64,000 bases of DNA from UBA1422 sp041752735 (GTDB taxonomy: Bacteria > Bacillota > Clostridia > Peptostreptococcales > Anaerovoracaceae): the NCBI GenBank assembly GCA_041752735.1, contig JBGSVW010000020.1, forward strand, positions 62,001 through 126,000, in the 5' to 3' direction. The notes under the pieces were generated by a model, which saw nothing but the letters and a program-made list of their open reading frames with translations, did no database searches and had not been told where the DNA came from. This document shows, one piece after another, positions 8,069 to 16,615 of the stretch. The position numbers were made by a program, and so were the translations under genes. How positions within the stretch are numbered: position 1 is the stretch's first letter; each line of letters begins with the position of its first letter.

Positions 8069-9712
8069 TTATAATTTGGAAATATCGAGAAACTCATAAC
8101 CCATTAAAAATGGTCTCAGGATTTCGGCGATGCGGTTGCAACCGCCGGGTATGTCGGACTCTATGTTTAATGCCATCAATGGGTCATGTAGGGATTTTCG
8201 CAGTAGACACCAGCCTTGGGGTCCGGCTGTTGAATCCGGTTCCTTGACAGAATGGGAGTCGGCATTTTCAGATGAAGCGGCTGGTTTTGATGATTCCTTG
8301 ACGTTGTCAACCAAATCAAAGTCCAGCCTGATGCCTTCGAAGTTAGGCAACACCACATAAATACCGGGGGTTTTTACTGCCCAGGTCAGCAGTGCTTCCA
8401 AAATTTGATCCCCATAAGGACTGAAGTCGCCACAGGTGATATCCATTCTTATTTCCCGCTCTTCGGCAGGGTCTTGAAGATCCGCAAGAAGCTGGTCAAT
8501 GGTCTTGCCTTCTCGTGCCAACTTCGCAGCCTTTACCACAATTTTTGTGGCCAGGTATGCCCCGTCGTCGAGAAAATAATTCTCTTTTAGAGCTGCATGG
8601 CCGGAGGTTTCAATGGCCAGCTGGCAATCGCTCCCGGCGGCATTCAACTCAATCGCTTTGTTGATGACGTTTTTGTATCCCCGCTTGAATCGAAGATGAT
8701 GAAGCCCCAAAGAGCCTTCCAGGAAAGCCGTCAAGTGATTGCTGGTGATGCTATCGGTGACTACAGTTGTGCCGGGATGACCTTCCGCCACAAGGGAAGC
8801 CGCTAACGCAACGATGCGGTTCCGGCTGATTTCTTTTCCCCGACCATCCACCGCGGCAGATCGATCCACATCGGTGTCAAAAATCAATCCTAAATCAGCA
8901 CCATTGGTAAGCACCGCCATGGAAATCGCTTGCATTGCTTCCGCGTTCTCGGGGTTGGGGGGATGATTGGGAAAAGTTCCGTCAGGTGTGAGAAATTGGC
9001 TGGCGCTTACATCAGCGCCTAGTGGAGCTAACACTTGCGACGCGAAAAATCCACCGGAGCCGTTTCCGGCATCCACAACGATTTTCAACCCGACAAGAGG
9101 CAGATCTCCACCGGTGCTGCCTATGCTTTTTTTGATAATCCCACGAAGGTGGGCACAATATTCATCCATTAATTCCGTGGGGATTGAGGGGTAGGTCTTT
9201 CTGCCCAACACGATTTGGAAATTGCTTTCGAAAATCGGGGGACCCAAAGGAAGGAGCGCTTTTTTGCCATCCATGGCAGTTTGGAGAATCTGAGAAATGT
9301 CACTCTTGTTTAGTCCGCCATTTGCGTCGAAAAACTTGAAGCCGTTCCGGTTGGAAGGGAGGTGGCTGGCTGTAATCATTATGGCACCGTCGCACTGGAA
9401 CTTCGGGAACACTGTAGACATGAACATAGCAGGCGTGGAGGCCAGACCGCAATCCAAGATTTCGGGACCGTAGGGACCAAATCCGTTTACCAGGCCAAGA
9501 AGCAAATGCTTTCCGGAAAGCCGGGGATCCCGACCGATGGCAATGGTCAGACGGTCCGGCGTCTTACCCGTTTTTTTGGTCAGCCATAATAAAAAGCCGC
9601 GGGCAATCTTCACGGCTTCATCAGCCGATAAGTTTGGGTGCTCCCCATCAACGCCTGATAACGAAATGCCACGGATATCACTTCCGTTCTGAAGTTTCAA
9701 CAAATCTTCCAT
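8069..9712 (-). CDS. Phosphohexomutase (phosphomannomutase/phosphoglucomutase superfamily)
   Basis: This 547-residue alpha-D-phosphohexomutase interconverts hexose 1- and 6-phosphates through a phosphoserine. The family sites are in order: TASHLPSNRNG with phosphoserine S116, the Mg-binding loop DTDVDR (279-284), and the sugar-binding loop ETSGH (368-372). The C-terminal phosphate-binding domain carries an insertion rich in Ser and Asp (about residues 475-500), and the protein is longer than typical ManB/GlmM (445-500). The exact sugar cannot be read from the sequence. It starts 8 bp after larE and runs into nnrE, so it is probably co-transcribed with both. Confidence 0.88.
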   Translation of the reverse strand: MEDLLKLQNGSDIRGISLSGVDGEHPNLSADEAVKIARGFLLWLTKKTGKTPDRLTIAIGRDPRLSGKHLLLGLVNGFGPYGPEILDCGLASTPAMFMSTVFPKFQCDGAIMITASHLPSNRNGFKFFDANGGLNKSDISQILQTAMDGKKALLPLGPPIFESNFQIVLGRKTYPSIPTELMDEYCAHLRGIIKKSIGSTGGDLPLVGLKIVVDAGNGSGGFFASQVLAPLGADVSASQFLTPDGTFPNHPPNPENAEAMQAISMAVLTNGADLGLIFDTDVDRSAAVDGRGKEISRNRIVALAASLVAEGHPGTTVVTDSITSNHLTAFLEGSLGLHHLRFKRGYKNVINKAIELNAAGSDCQLAIETSGHAALKENYFLDDGAYLATKIVVKAAKLAREGKTIDQLLADLQDPAEEREIRMDITCGDFSPYGDQILEALLTWAVKTPGIYVVLPNFEGIRLDFDLVDNVKESSKPAASSENADSHSVKEPDSTAGPQGWCLLRKSLHDPLMALNIESDIPGGCNRIAEILRPFLMGYEFLDISKL

Positions 9713-9720
9713 GGTTTTTC

Positions 9721-10542
9721 CTATTCCTTTCTTTGGTCTTGTTCGCCAAGACCTTTATTCAGGCTGCCCATCACGTAGCCTCCCAAATCCAGGGAAGCGT
9801 ATTTGAATCCTGCTTTTTTAACTATCTCATTGACCAAATCCATGAAGGCTTCGTCAAAAAAACGGGACCTCTGAGTGGGTGGTACTTCGATTCTTGCCAC
9901 ATCACCGTGGTGGCGGACACGAACCTGCGGGAATCCCAATTTTCGAAGCTCTGCTTCTGCCTGATGGATGGCATTTAATTTTTCTATGGTAATTTCCTCT
10001 CCGTAGGGTACCCGGGAAGCCAAGCAAGCATAGGCGGGTTTGTCCCAGATCTCCACATTCATAGCCTTAAGGCCCAAACGGATGTCCTGCTTTGTAAATC
10101 CGGCATCTCGCAACGGACTAATTACGCCCAGTTCATCCAGCGCCTTTTGCCCGGGGCGATAATCATTGGCATCGTCCAGATTGGTGCCATCAGCAAGAGT
10201 ATCAAACCCCAACTCTGACAAGGTTTCTCGAAGCGCTGAGAAAATAGATTTTTTGCAGACATAGCATCGGTCTTCAGGGTTGTGGGCTATCTTGTCCAAA
10301 AGATCTGTTCCTAAATTGATAATCAAGTGGCGAATCTCATAATCGGCGCATATTTTCTTAGTCTGCTGGATTTCTTCCGGATCAAAGTTGGGAGCCAGAG
10401 CCGTGACGGCCAAAAGGTCTTCCCCAAAAATATCTTTGGCGCACAAAAGCAGGTAGGTGCTATCCACTCCACCTGAAAATGCCACAGCCATATTTTCATG
10501 GCCCAGCAGCTTTTGCCGCAATAGTTCTAATTTGTTTTGCAT
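9721..10542 (-). CDS. larE: LarE-like ATP-dependent sulfur transferase, three-cysteine form
   Basis: LarE adenylates and thiolates the pyridinium dicarboxylate precursor of the nickel-pincer (NPN) cofactor of lactate racemase and related enzymes. The 273-residue protein has the PP-loop SGGVDS at 23-28 and the LarE block ACLASRVPYGEEIT with C173, which lies at the position of the sacrificial Cys of the Lactobacillus enzyme. It also has C93 and C96 in DRCYVC. Three such cysteines occur in LarE homologues that carry a [4Fe-4S] cluster and can act catalytically instead of sacrificing a cysteine. larA, larB and larC are not in the window. It sits between the HD gene (50 bp upstream) and the phosphohexomutase (8 bp downstream). 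The stop is TAG. Confidence 0.88.
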   Translation of the reverse strand: MQNKLELLRQKLLGHENMAVAFSGGVDSTYLLLCAKDIFGEDLLAVTALAPNFDPEEIQQTKKICADYEIRHLIINLGTDLLDKIAHNPEDRCYVCKKSIFSALRETLSELGFDTLADGTNLDDANDYRPGQKALDELGVISPLRDAGFTKQDIRLGLKAMNVEIWDKPAYACLASRVPYGEEITIEKLNAIHQAEAELRKLGFPQVRVRHHGDVARIEVPPTQRSRFFDEAFMDLVNEIVKKAGFKYASLDLGGYVMGSLNKGLGEQDQRKE

Positions 10543-10592
10543 CTTTCTTCCATCAATCTTTTATTATAGTAAATTTATTTATATTGGTTAAT

Positions 10593-11162
10593 TTATAGCG
10601 ATTTCATGGCGGCTTCGATATCGTCTTCGCAGGAGCGCATGGCTAAAATGGTTTCGGAAAACAACTTTTCCATTTCCCAACCCAGCATTTTGGCGCCCTG
10701 TGTAATCACATCCCTGTCACAGCCGGCAGCGAATTTCTTGTCCTTAAACTTCTTCTTCACAGAGCTGACTTCCATGTCCTTGGTGCTGCCGGATGGCCGC
10801 ATCAATGCGGCCGCGCCGATCAGTCCGGTCAACTCGTCTGTGGCAAACAAAATCTTTTCCATTTCAAGCTCCGGCTTCACATCCACACAAAGTCCATATC
10901 CGTGGGAAACCACGGCGTGAATGAAATCATTGTCAAAACCAGCCTCCGCCAATAATTCCGGTGCTTTGACGCAATGCTCTTCCGGATACAATTCAAAATC
11001 AATGTCATGGAGTAAACCTACCATCCCCCAGTATTCCGGGTCTTCGCCAAGTTGTGTGGCGAAATATCTCATGGTGCCTTCCACGGTGAGACCGTGTTTT
11101 ACATGAAAAATATCTTCATTGTATTTCTTTAATAGTACCAGTGCTTCGTCTCTTGATATCAT
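10593..11162 (-). CDS. HD-domain phosphohydrolase-like protein
   Basis: This 189-residue protein has an HD metal-binding core: a conserved His near VKHGLTVEGTMRYFA, the HD pair in GLLHDIDFELYPEEHC, and a distal His in AVVSHGYG. It matches the family often annotated HDIG or metal-dependent phosphohydrolase; the substrate is unknown. The frame extends to a TTG at 11177, but AAAGGAG lies 7 bp before the ATG at 11162, so that start is used. It heads a minus-strand run with larE, the phosphohexomutase and nnrE. This suggests shared regulation but no obvious common pathway. Confidence 0.8.
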   Translation of the reverse strand: MISRDEALVLLKKYNEDIFHVKHGLTVEGTMRYFATQLGEDPEYWGMVGLLHDIDFELYPEEHCVKAPELLAEAGFDNDFIHAVVSHGYGLCVDVKPELEMEKILFATDELTGLIGAAALMRPSGSTKDMEVSSVKKKFKDKKFAAGCDRDVITQGAKMLGWEMEKLFSETILAMRSCEDDIEAAMKSL

Positions 11163-11218
11163 GGGATCTCCTTTCAAATGGCATGAGGCTTGCGACAGCC
11201 GCTATGCCTAAGGGCAAA

Positions 11219-12133
11219 TTATGCGTGCAACTCGTTTCTCTTTGGTAATTGGGCAAGTATAATGGCAGCGAACATGATGATGCAGCCAATGATTTCTTTT
11301 GGTAGTAGCTGTTCATTGAGAAGCAGCATGCCGAAAATTACTGCGAAAACTGATTCCATGGAAAGGAGCAGTGACGCAACTGTGGGTCCGATGTCCTTTT
11401 GGGCAACCACCTGGAAGGTGTAAGCGACACAGCAGGACATAATGCCCGTATACAAAATCGGAACGGCACCTGCAATGATATACTCCAACTTTGGGTCTTC
11501 GAAGAAAGCCATCAGAATCAGAGATAAAACACCGCAGACGAAAAATTGTACCGCAGACAATTTAATGGCATTGGTCTTAGGCGAAAAGTGATCCACCACC
11601 AGTATGTGGGCAGCAAATCCAAAAGCACAAAGGAAAACAAGAAAGTCGCCTATATTGATTGAAAAACCCTCATTGATTGACAATAGATATAAACCGATGA
11701 CTCCTAAAGCCACACTGACCCAAAGCAGCACGCGGACTTTTCTACCCAGAAAAACACCAATCACGGGGACGATTACTATATAAAGTGCTGTGATAAAACC
11801 GGTTTTGCCAGCCGATGTGTACACAAGTCCCATCTGCTGAAGTGCGGTGCCTGCCAGCAAAGCCACACCACAGAAAAATCCACCGGTCCATAGAAATTTG
11901 CGTTCTATTCTCTTTTCTGCAACGGTCATGGGTACGGCCGGCTGATTTTTTTTGGCCAGCTTGTCCATAACCAGAATGACAGGAATCATCACCACCGCAC
12001 CGATTAAAAATCGGATGCCGTTGAAAGTGAAGGGACCCACATAGTCCATGCCGGATCTTTGGGCTACAAACGCGGTCCCCCAGATCAGCGCAGTTGTTAA
12101 TAACATCAGTTCTGCCCGTAATTTCTTGCTCAA
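11219..12133 (-). CDS. EamA/DMT-superfamily transporter
   Basis: This 304-residue, very hydrophobic protein has about ten membrane segments arranged as two EamA repeats, with the typical openings LTTALIWGTAFVAQRSGMDYVGP and FLVFLCAFGFAAHILVVD. A short basic loop (DKLAKKNQPAVP) follows the second segment. DMT proteins export or import small metabolites such as amino acids; the substrate cannot be read from the sequence. The start is TTG at 12133 with GAGGT 8 bp upstream; no ATG fits better. It ends 56 bp before the HD gene, on the same strand. Confidence 0.85.
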   Translation of the reverse strand: MSKKLRAELMLLTTALIWGTAFVAQRSGMDYVGPFTFNGIRFLIGAVVMIPVILVMDKLAKKNQPAVPMTVAEKRIERKFLWTGGFFCGVALLAGTALQQMGLVYTSAGKTGFITALYIVIVPVIGVFLGRKVRVLLWVSVALGVIGLYLLSINEGFSINIGDFLVFLCAFGFAAHILVVDHFSPKTNAIKLSAVQFFVCGVLSLILMAFFEDPKLEYIIAGAVPILYTGIMSCCVAYTFQVVAQKDIGPTVASLLLSMESVFAVIFGMLLLNEQLLPKEIIGCIIMFAAIILAQLPKRNELHA

Positions 12134-12214
12134 TTTAATTACCTCGAATTCTGTGAGTCAATCATACTATAGCGATAAGGGAAATATCCGGCTACTGTTT
12201 TGGCGGATTCCTTC

Positions 12215-13384
12215 CTAAATTAATAACTTCTTAATTTCATGCAACCGTACAAATAGGTAGAGTTGTATGTCTGCATCGGGGGCATCTTGGATGCCAAGGA
12301 CGCTTTTGATTTTTTCCAGGCGGTAGCGGATTGTATTGCTGTGTTGAAAGGTTGCCTCAGCGGTTTTGGCGATGTTGCCTCCATTTCGAACATACGACAG
12401 CAGGGTTTGCAGCAAGTTGGATTCATTGACTTTGTCATAAGTGTATAACCGATGATAAAGATTGTTATAGTAAATATCGGTCCATTCATCATTACGGAAA
12501 GGTGCCAGAAAACCCACCAGCCCAATTTGTTGATAATCTTTGGTGTCGTCGCCGCTGATCAACGCATCGATACCGGCATGAAGAGCCTCGTGAAAAGATT
12601 TCTTTAAATTCCGAAGTTCGCTATAGGGTTTGCTGATACCAATGGAAACCTTGGAAAGATCCATGCCTGACTGCTTTAGCTTCTCCATCAAGCGGATTCG
12701 CATGTCTTCTGCCCGGACACCGGAGGTATATAAGAAGCCAATTCCCCTAGGCCACTTAAGGAGGGAGTATGCATACTTGCCCTGTGTCTGGGTGGCATGA
12801 GAGGTGTGGAGATATTGCTCAAACAACATGGTGGTTTCGTTTGGGATGTTGTCCTGGTCTTTAGGGATACAGAAAGCACAGATGACATTTTTGTAAAACA
12901 GGGGGTTGATTTCCCTGGCCATATATTCAATTTGGTTTTCGGTCAAGGGTTCGTATAAAATTTTAGCCATTCGACTGACGTTGAGTGTGTTGATCTCATG
13001 AGGCGTCAAGGCATTTTTTATGGTGTACAGAATTTCATCCAGGAAGGTTTCGGAAAAGAAAAAAATAGGAACATGAAGTGCGTCCGCCCTTTGAATTAGC
13101 TCGGTCGGCAGGGAGTCAAACTTAACATCTTTGATACAAATTGCTGAAGGTTGTCTTTCAAGAAGAGCTAGCATAATTTCTTTGCTATTCTTTGGATGCT
13201 CTCGTAAAATGGAAGGGGATAGAATGATAAAGACACCTTTTTTGTATAAGTCCGGAATGCTTTGCTCACCAATGTCTTCATAAAGCTTTGCATCCGAAAT
13301 TTCGTTATAAAGCCCACTATTGTTTGTTACTAGGCGAAAGGCCGAAAATAAAGGTAGGGACAAAACGTCCAGCACATTGAGCAT
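12215..13384 (-). CDS. PucR-family transcriptional regulator (first copy)
   Basis: This 389-residue protein has an N-terminal PucR-type sensor (LNVLDVLSLPLFSAFRLVT, then SAICIKDVKFDSLPTELI and VPIFFFSETFLDEI). A C-terminal PucR/CdaR helix-turn-helix follows (YVRNGGNIAKTAEATFQHS, NTIRYRLEKIKSVLGI). Members control purine, amino acid or osmolyte catabolism genes in response to metabolites; this one's ligand is unknown. It is a paralogue of the regulator at 22319, sharing the SAICIK and PIFFFS blocks. GGAGG lies before the ATG at 13384; the open frame upstream of that is not used. A weak promoter (TTGTTT, 18 bp, TATACT) reads leftward from about 13455. The stop is TAG. Confidence 0.85.
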   Translation of the reverse strand: MLNVLDVLSLPLFSAFRLVTNNSGLYNEISDAKLYEDIGEQSIPDLYKKGVFIILSPSILREHPKNSKEIMLALLERQPSAICIKDVKFDSLPTELIQRADALHVPIFFFSETFLDEILYTIKNALTPHEINTLNVSRMAKILYEPLTENQIEYMAREINPLFYKNVICAFCIPKDQDNIPNETTMLFEQYLHTSHATQTQGKYAYSLLKWPRGIGFLYTSGVRAEDMRIRLMEKLKQSGMDLSKVSIGISKPYSELRNLKKSFHEALHAGIDALISGDDTKDYQQIGLVGFLAPFRNDEWTDIYYNNLYHRLYTYDKVNESNLLQTLLSYVRNGGNIAKTAEATFQHSNTIRYRLEKIKSVLGIQDAPDADIQLYLFVRLHEIKKLLI

Positions 13385-13562
13385 AATTTTCCTCCAAAAC
13401 AGACAAGATTTCTGTTTATGGTTGAAGTATATCATGAAAAAGACAATTAAAACAACCGATATTCGTTGAAATTCTCGTGCTGTTGTAAAAGTTACAAAAC
13501 ATCAAGCATAATTTAGTAAAGACATATATTGTATTATTATCAAAACATGTTAGAATACAAAT

Positions 13563-13688
13563 ATCGAAAGGCATGTCCCTTCGATCTAACATTGATAGTA
13601 TCTATCCCCAATAAAGATACCCCCTATATAGTGAGAGGGAGACTGACGAAAATCGGTCTCCCCTTTGCTATCTATAGGGGTTTTTTGA
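13563..13688 (+). ncRNA. Candidate orphan structured small RNA with its own promoter and terminator
   Basis: This 346-bp gene-free stretch (13385-13730) holds a promoter-like pair on the plus strand: TTGTAT at 13529-13534, 16 bp, TAGAAT at 13551-13556. A series of hairpins follows: ATCGAAAGG/CCCTTCGAT with one mismatch, then GTATCT/AGATAC. GGGAGAC/GTCTCCC (13637-13662) sits inside an outer stem CCCCTATA (13621-13628) with TATAGGGG (13673-13680) and six T. No gene on the plus strand follows, and glyA converges from the other side. A protein-like frame across it lacks a ribosome site. I do not recognise the RNA family. Confidence 0.45.
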
Positions 13689-13694
13689 TTACAA

Positions 13695-13724
13695 TAAAAA
13701 AGCCCGGCGGATTCCGTCGGGCTT
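13695..13724 (-). terminator. Intrinsic terminator of glyA
   Basis: On the minus strand AGCCCGACGG pairs with CCGCCGGGCT (arms 13701-13710 and 13714-13723), followed by a run of T on the transcript side. It lies 7 bp after the glyA stop. Confidence 0.85.
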
Positions 13725-13730
13725 GGTGTT

Positions 13731-14981
13731 TTAGAATGTGATGGCACCATCAAGTGGGTACTTTTCGGTCAGCTCTTTGACCATGGCAATGACTTTCTCC
13801 TGATTCTTCACATCCTGAATCATTAGGACGATGGCTTCGGCGATGGTGTCCATATCCGAAGATTGAAGGCCACGCGTGGTTACTGCCGGAGTACCTAGCC
13901 TGATTCCGCTGGTGATGAAAACGTTTTCGGGATCGTTGGGGATGGGATTTTTATTGCATGTGATGTGTGCATCATCCAGACGCCGTTCCAACTCTTTACC
14001 GGTGATGCCTGTTCCAATCAAGTCCACTAACATCAGATGATTGTCTGTTCCGTTGGAAACAATCTTGACACCCCGATCCATCAATCCCTTGCAAAGTGCG
14101 GCAGCATTGTCGACCACCTTTTGTTGATATGCTTTGAAATCAGGTTGCAATGCTTCGTGTAGGCAAACCGCCTTGGAGGCGATGATGTGCATCAATGGGC
14201 CTCCTTGAATGCCCGGGAAAACCGCTTTGTTCAGGTTTAATTCTTTGGCCACTGCTTCACTGCTGAGAATCATCCCACCACGAGGACCGCGAAGGGTCTT
14301 ATGGGTTGTGGTGGTGGTGACATGGGCGTATGGAATGGGACTTGGATGGAGCCCGGTGGCAACCAGACCGGCTATGTGGGCAATATCAGCCATTAGATAA
14401 GCGCCAACCTCGTCGGCAACTTCCCTGAATTTTTTAAAGTCTATGATTCTGCCATATGCACTGGCGCCTGCCACAATCAGCTTAGGTTTGTGGGTCAGAG
14501 CAAGTTCGCGAAGCTTGTCGTAGTCAATAAACCCATCATCCTTCACACCATATGCAATGATATTGAAATAGGCACCGGACATGTTTGCCGGACTACCGTG
14601 GGTCAAATGTCCGCCATGGGCCAGATTCATTCCCAGTACCGTGTCGCCAGGCTTGACCATTGCGAAAAATGCGGCCATGTTTGCCTGAGAGCCGGAATGG
14701 GGTTGAACGTTGGCGTACTCACAACCGAACAGTTCTTTTGCCCGCTTGATTGCCAAGTCTTCAGCAAGATCTACACACTCACAACCACCGTAATGCCTTT
14801 TTCCGCTATACCCCTCAGCATATTTATTGGTTAAGACGCTTCCGTTGGCTGCCATAACGGCTTTGCTAACCCAGTTTTCGGATGCGATCAGTTCGAGATG
14901 GGAATTCTGCCGTTCTGCTTCGCATCGGATGATGCCGGCCAGTTCCGGATCTGCTTTTTGGATTTCACTGAATGGATACAT
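13731..14981 (-). CDS. glyA: Serine hydroxymethyltransferase
   Basis: This PLP enzyme converts serine and tetrahydrofolate to glycine and methylene-THF, feeding one-carbon units to purine and methionine synthesis. The 416-residue protein has the family blocks ELIASENWVSKAV, TNKYAEGYSGKRHYGGCE, NVQPHSGSQAN, and THKTLRGPRGG with the PLP-binding lysine K228. AAAGGAG lies before the ATG. It is a single gene with its own terminator; birA lies upstream on the same strand, 146 bp away. The gap contains only a weak hairpin (AGGCAG/CTGCCT, 15081-15105) that may end birA transcription. Confidence 0.97.
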   Translation of the reverse strand: MYPFSEIQKADPELAGIIRCEAERQNSHLELIASENWVSKAVMAANGSVLTNKYAEGYSGKRHYGGCECVDLAEDLAIKRAKELFGCEYANVQPHSGSQANMAAFFAMVKPGDTVLGMNLAHGGHLTHGSPANMSGAYFNIIAYGVKDDGFIDYDKLRELALTHKPKLIVAGASAYGRIIDFKKFREVADEVGAYLMADIAHIAGLVATGLHPSPIPYAHVTTTTTHKTLRGPRGGMILSSEAVAKELNLNKAVFPGIQGGPLMHIIASKAVCLHEALQPDFKAYQQKVVDNAAALCKGLMDRGVKIVSNGTDNHLMLVDLIGTGITGKELERRLDDAHITCNKNPIPNDPENVFITSGIRLGTPAVTTRGLQSSDMDTIAEAIVLMIQDVKNQEKVIAMVKELTEKYPLDGAITF

Positions 14982-15127
14982 GATAAATCTCCTTTATATG
15001 GTGGTAACGGGCCCCTACGAAATAGGTAATATTTTATCCCCTATTGTAACAGATATTTTGTGGATTGCCAACAATGAAATAGGCAGAAAGTCATCCTTCC
15101 TGCCTAAGAATATACAAAAAATGAAGC

Positions 15128-16111
15128 TTATGCCTTGCGGATGGAAACTTCTCCGCTTGATAAGGTTTCAGTATGGTCAAACTTTGGTCCGGATAGATAC
15201 CGAACAACCAGTCCTCCATCGTCGTCGATTGAAAGGGCCTGGGCTAAAATCCCCTCTGCCTCTTTGTTGCCAACGGGATAAATTAAAACTTCTTTCCCAA
15301 GCACAGAGGAACGTTGACGATACATTTCCAGGAATGCTCGATCTTCCATCCCTGGGAGCAACATGTTCCACTGGTTTATGATTTCCGCTGCCAGTTGGTT
15401 GCGGGAAAATCCACCGCCCAGACTACCGGCAATATTGGAAAGTTCCTCTGGATAAGCAACGTCAAAGCAGTTGACCCCAATCCCCAAGACCATATATCCG
15501 ATGCGACCGGTTTCAAAGTCGGAGATGGCCTCAGTCAGAATGCCACAGACTTTCTTCTCTTTTAAATAAATATCGTTGACCCATTTGATTGATAGATCCA
15601 CAGGGCTTAGTTTCTCTATAGCACGGACTACAGCCACTGCGGCTGCTGTGGTGACTAAAATCGAGTGGCTTAGATTGAAGGACGGACGGAACAGGATACT
15701 CAAATAAAGGCCGGCATTCTCTGGGGAGTAGAAACTTCTCCCTAACCTACCTCTTCCGGCAGTTTGTTCATTGGCCAGGATGATGATATCATGATTAGGG
15801 TCTGTCAGAGCAACTTCCTTGGCCGTCTTATTTGTGGATTCCAGAGAGTCAAAAACCCGGATTTCCAGGGTTGGTCCTGAAGCGTCCAACATCGCAGAAA
15901 TTTCTTCCCCAGACAAATAATCTTCCGTGCCGGCGAGACAGTATCCTTTGTTGGTGATGGCTTCAATGGGGTAGCCATCCTTTCGCAAAGCAGTAATGCC
16001 TTTCCAAACGGCAGACCGGGAAATCCCAAGAGTGGTTCCGATGGTTTGCCCTGATACGGATTCCCCCCGGTGCTCTATCAGTAAACGAAAAATTTGGTTC
16101 TTGGTGGACAT
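15128..16111 (-). CDS. birA: Biotin operon repressor / biotin-protein ligase
   Basis: This 327-residue bifunctional protein attaches biotin to carboxyl carrier proteins and can repress biotin genes. Residues 1-60 are a winged helix (EHRGESVSGQTIGTTLGISRSAVWKG). The ligase domain carries the biotin/ATP motif GRGRLGRSFYSPENAG and the KWVNDIYLKEKKVCGIL block with the catalytic lysine. The C-terminal domain is SH3-like. The open frame extends to 16216, but AAGGGAG lies before the ATG at 16111. No biotin synthesis gene or acc gene is nearby, so its targets lie outside the window. It diverges from the metal-export operon. Confidence 0.93.
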   Translation of the reverse strand: MSTKNQIFRLLIEHRGESVSGQTIGTTLGISRSAVWKGITALRKDGYPIEAITNKGYCLAGTEDYLSGEEISAMLDASGPTLEIRVFDSLESTNKTAKEVALTDPNHDIIILANEQTAGRGRLGRSFYSPENAGLYLSILFRPSFNLSHSILVTTAAAVAVVRAIEKLSPVDLSIKWVNDIYLKEKKVCGILTEAISDFETGRIGYMVLGIGVNCFDVAYPEELSNIAGSLGGGFSRNQLAAEIINQWNMLLPGMEDRAFLEMYRQRSSVLGKEVLIYPVGNKEAEGILAQALSIDDDGGLVVRYLSGPKFDHTETLSSGEVSIRKA

Positions 16112-16247
16112 TGTGGCTCCCTTCAAAATGCTGGACTTTCGTACGTTCAGTGTAAAAGATAATGAGGCAATCGTCAAGTTTCTAGAGATATTAGCAGTGA
16201 TTACGGTTGACAACAATCCACGCTATATGATACGATTCAAATATAAT

Positions 16248-16267
16248 ACATGAACAGTTGCTCATGT
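16248..16267 (+). promoter_or_regulatory. SmtB/CzrA-like operator of the metal export operon
   Basis: A 20-bp near-perfect palindrome (ACATGAACAG followed by TTGCTCATGT, one mismatched pair) has the TGAACA-x2-TGxTCA core known for SmtB/CzrA operators. It directly follows a TATAAT at 16242-16247 and ends 25 bp before the arsR ATG, so a bound repressor would block the start of transcription. A TTGACA at 16207-16212 lies upstream, with spacing of 18 bp to a TACGAT. Confidence 0.7.
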
Positions 16268-16292
16268 GCTCAATTTATTCAAAGGAGAACCC

Positions 16293-16610
16293 ATGCAGTA
16301 CAAGAATCTATGCGTAGAAGAAGATGATTTTTTTCGACTGGAAGAAATCTATAAGCTTTTTGGCAGCACGCCAAGATTGAAGATTTTAGTCCGCCTCAGC
16401 AAAGGCGAGTGCGGTGTCACAGAGCTTTGTGAGGTTGCCGGGCTAACCCAATCAGCCACAAGCCACCAACTAAAAGACTTGAAGCAGTGTCGGATTGTCA
16501 AAAGCCGGAAAGAAGGTCTCAACGTCTACTATAGTCTGGACGACGACCACATCGTCAAAATATTGGAAAGTGGTATCGAACATGTGAAAGGAAATCATTG
16601 CGAGGAGTGA
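16293..16610 (+). CDS. ArsR/SmtB-family metal-responsive repressor
   Basis: This 105-residue winged-helix protein has the recognition region CEVAGLTQSATSHQLKDLK. The last helix holds an alpha-5 metal site pattern D84-x-H86-x10-H97, at the same positions as the Zn sensor CzrA. The fourth ligand expected at position 100 is Gly here; H102 and C103 follow and may substitute. There is no CxC alpha-3 site, so a Zn/Co type sensor is more likely than a Cd/Pb CadC type. GGAGAACCC precedes the ATG at 16293; an upstream alternative lacks a ribosome site. It probably represses itself and the exporters behind it through the palindrome at 16248. Confidence 0.88.
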   Translation: MQYKNLCVEEDDFFRLEEIYKLFGSTPRLKILVRLSKGECGVTELCEVAGLTQSATSHQLKDLKQCRIVKSRKEGLNVYYSLDDDHIVKILESGIEHVKGNHCEE

Positions 16611-16615
16611 TATCA

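Noticed and set aside
13529..13741. 70-codon plus-strand open frame
   Set aside because: No ribosome site, overlaps two terminators and has low-complexity composition; the region looks like RNA structure instead.
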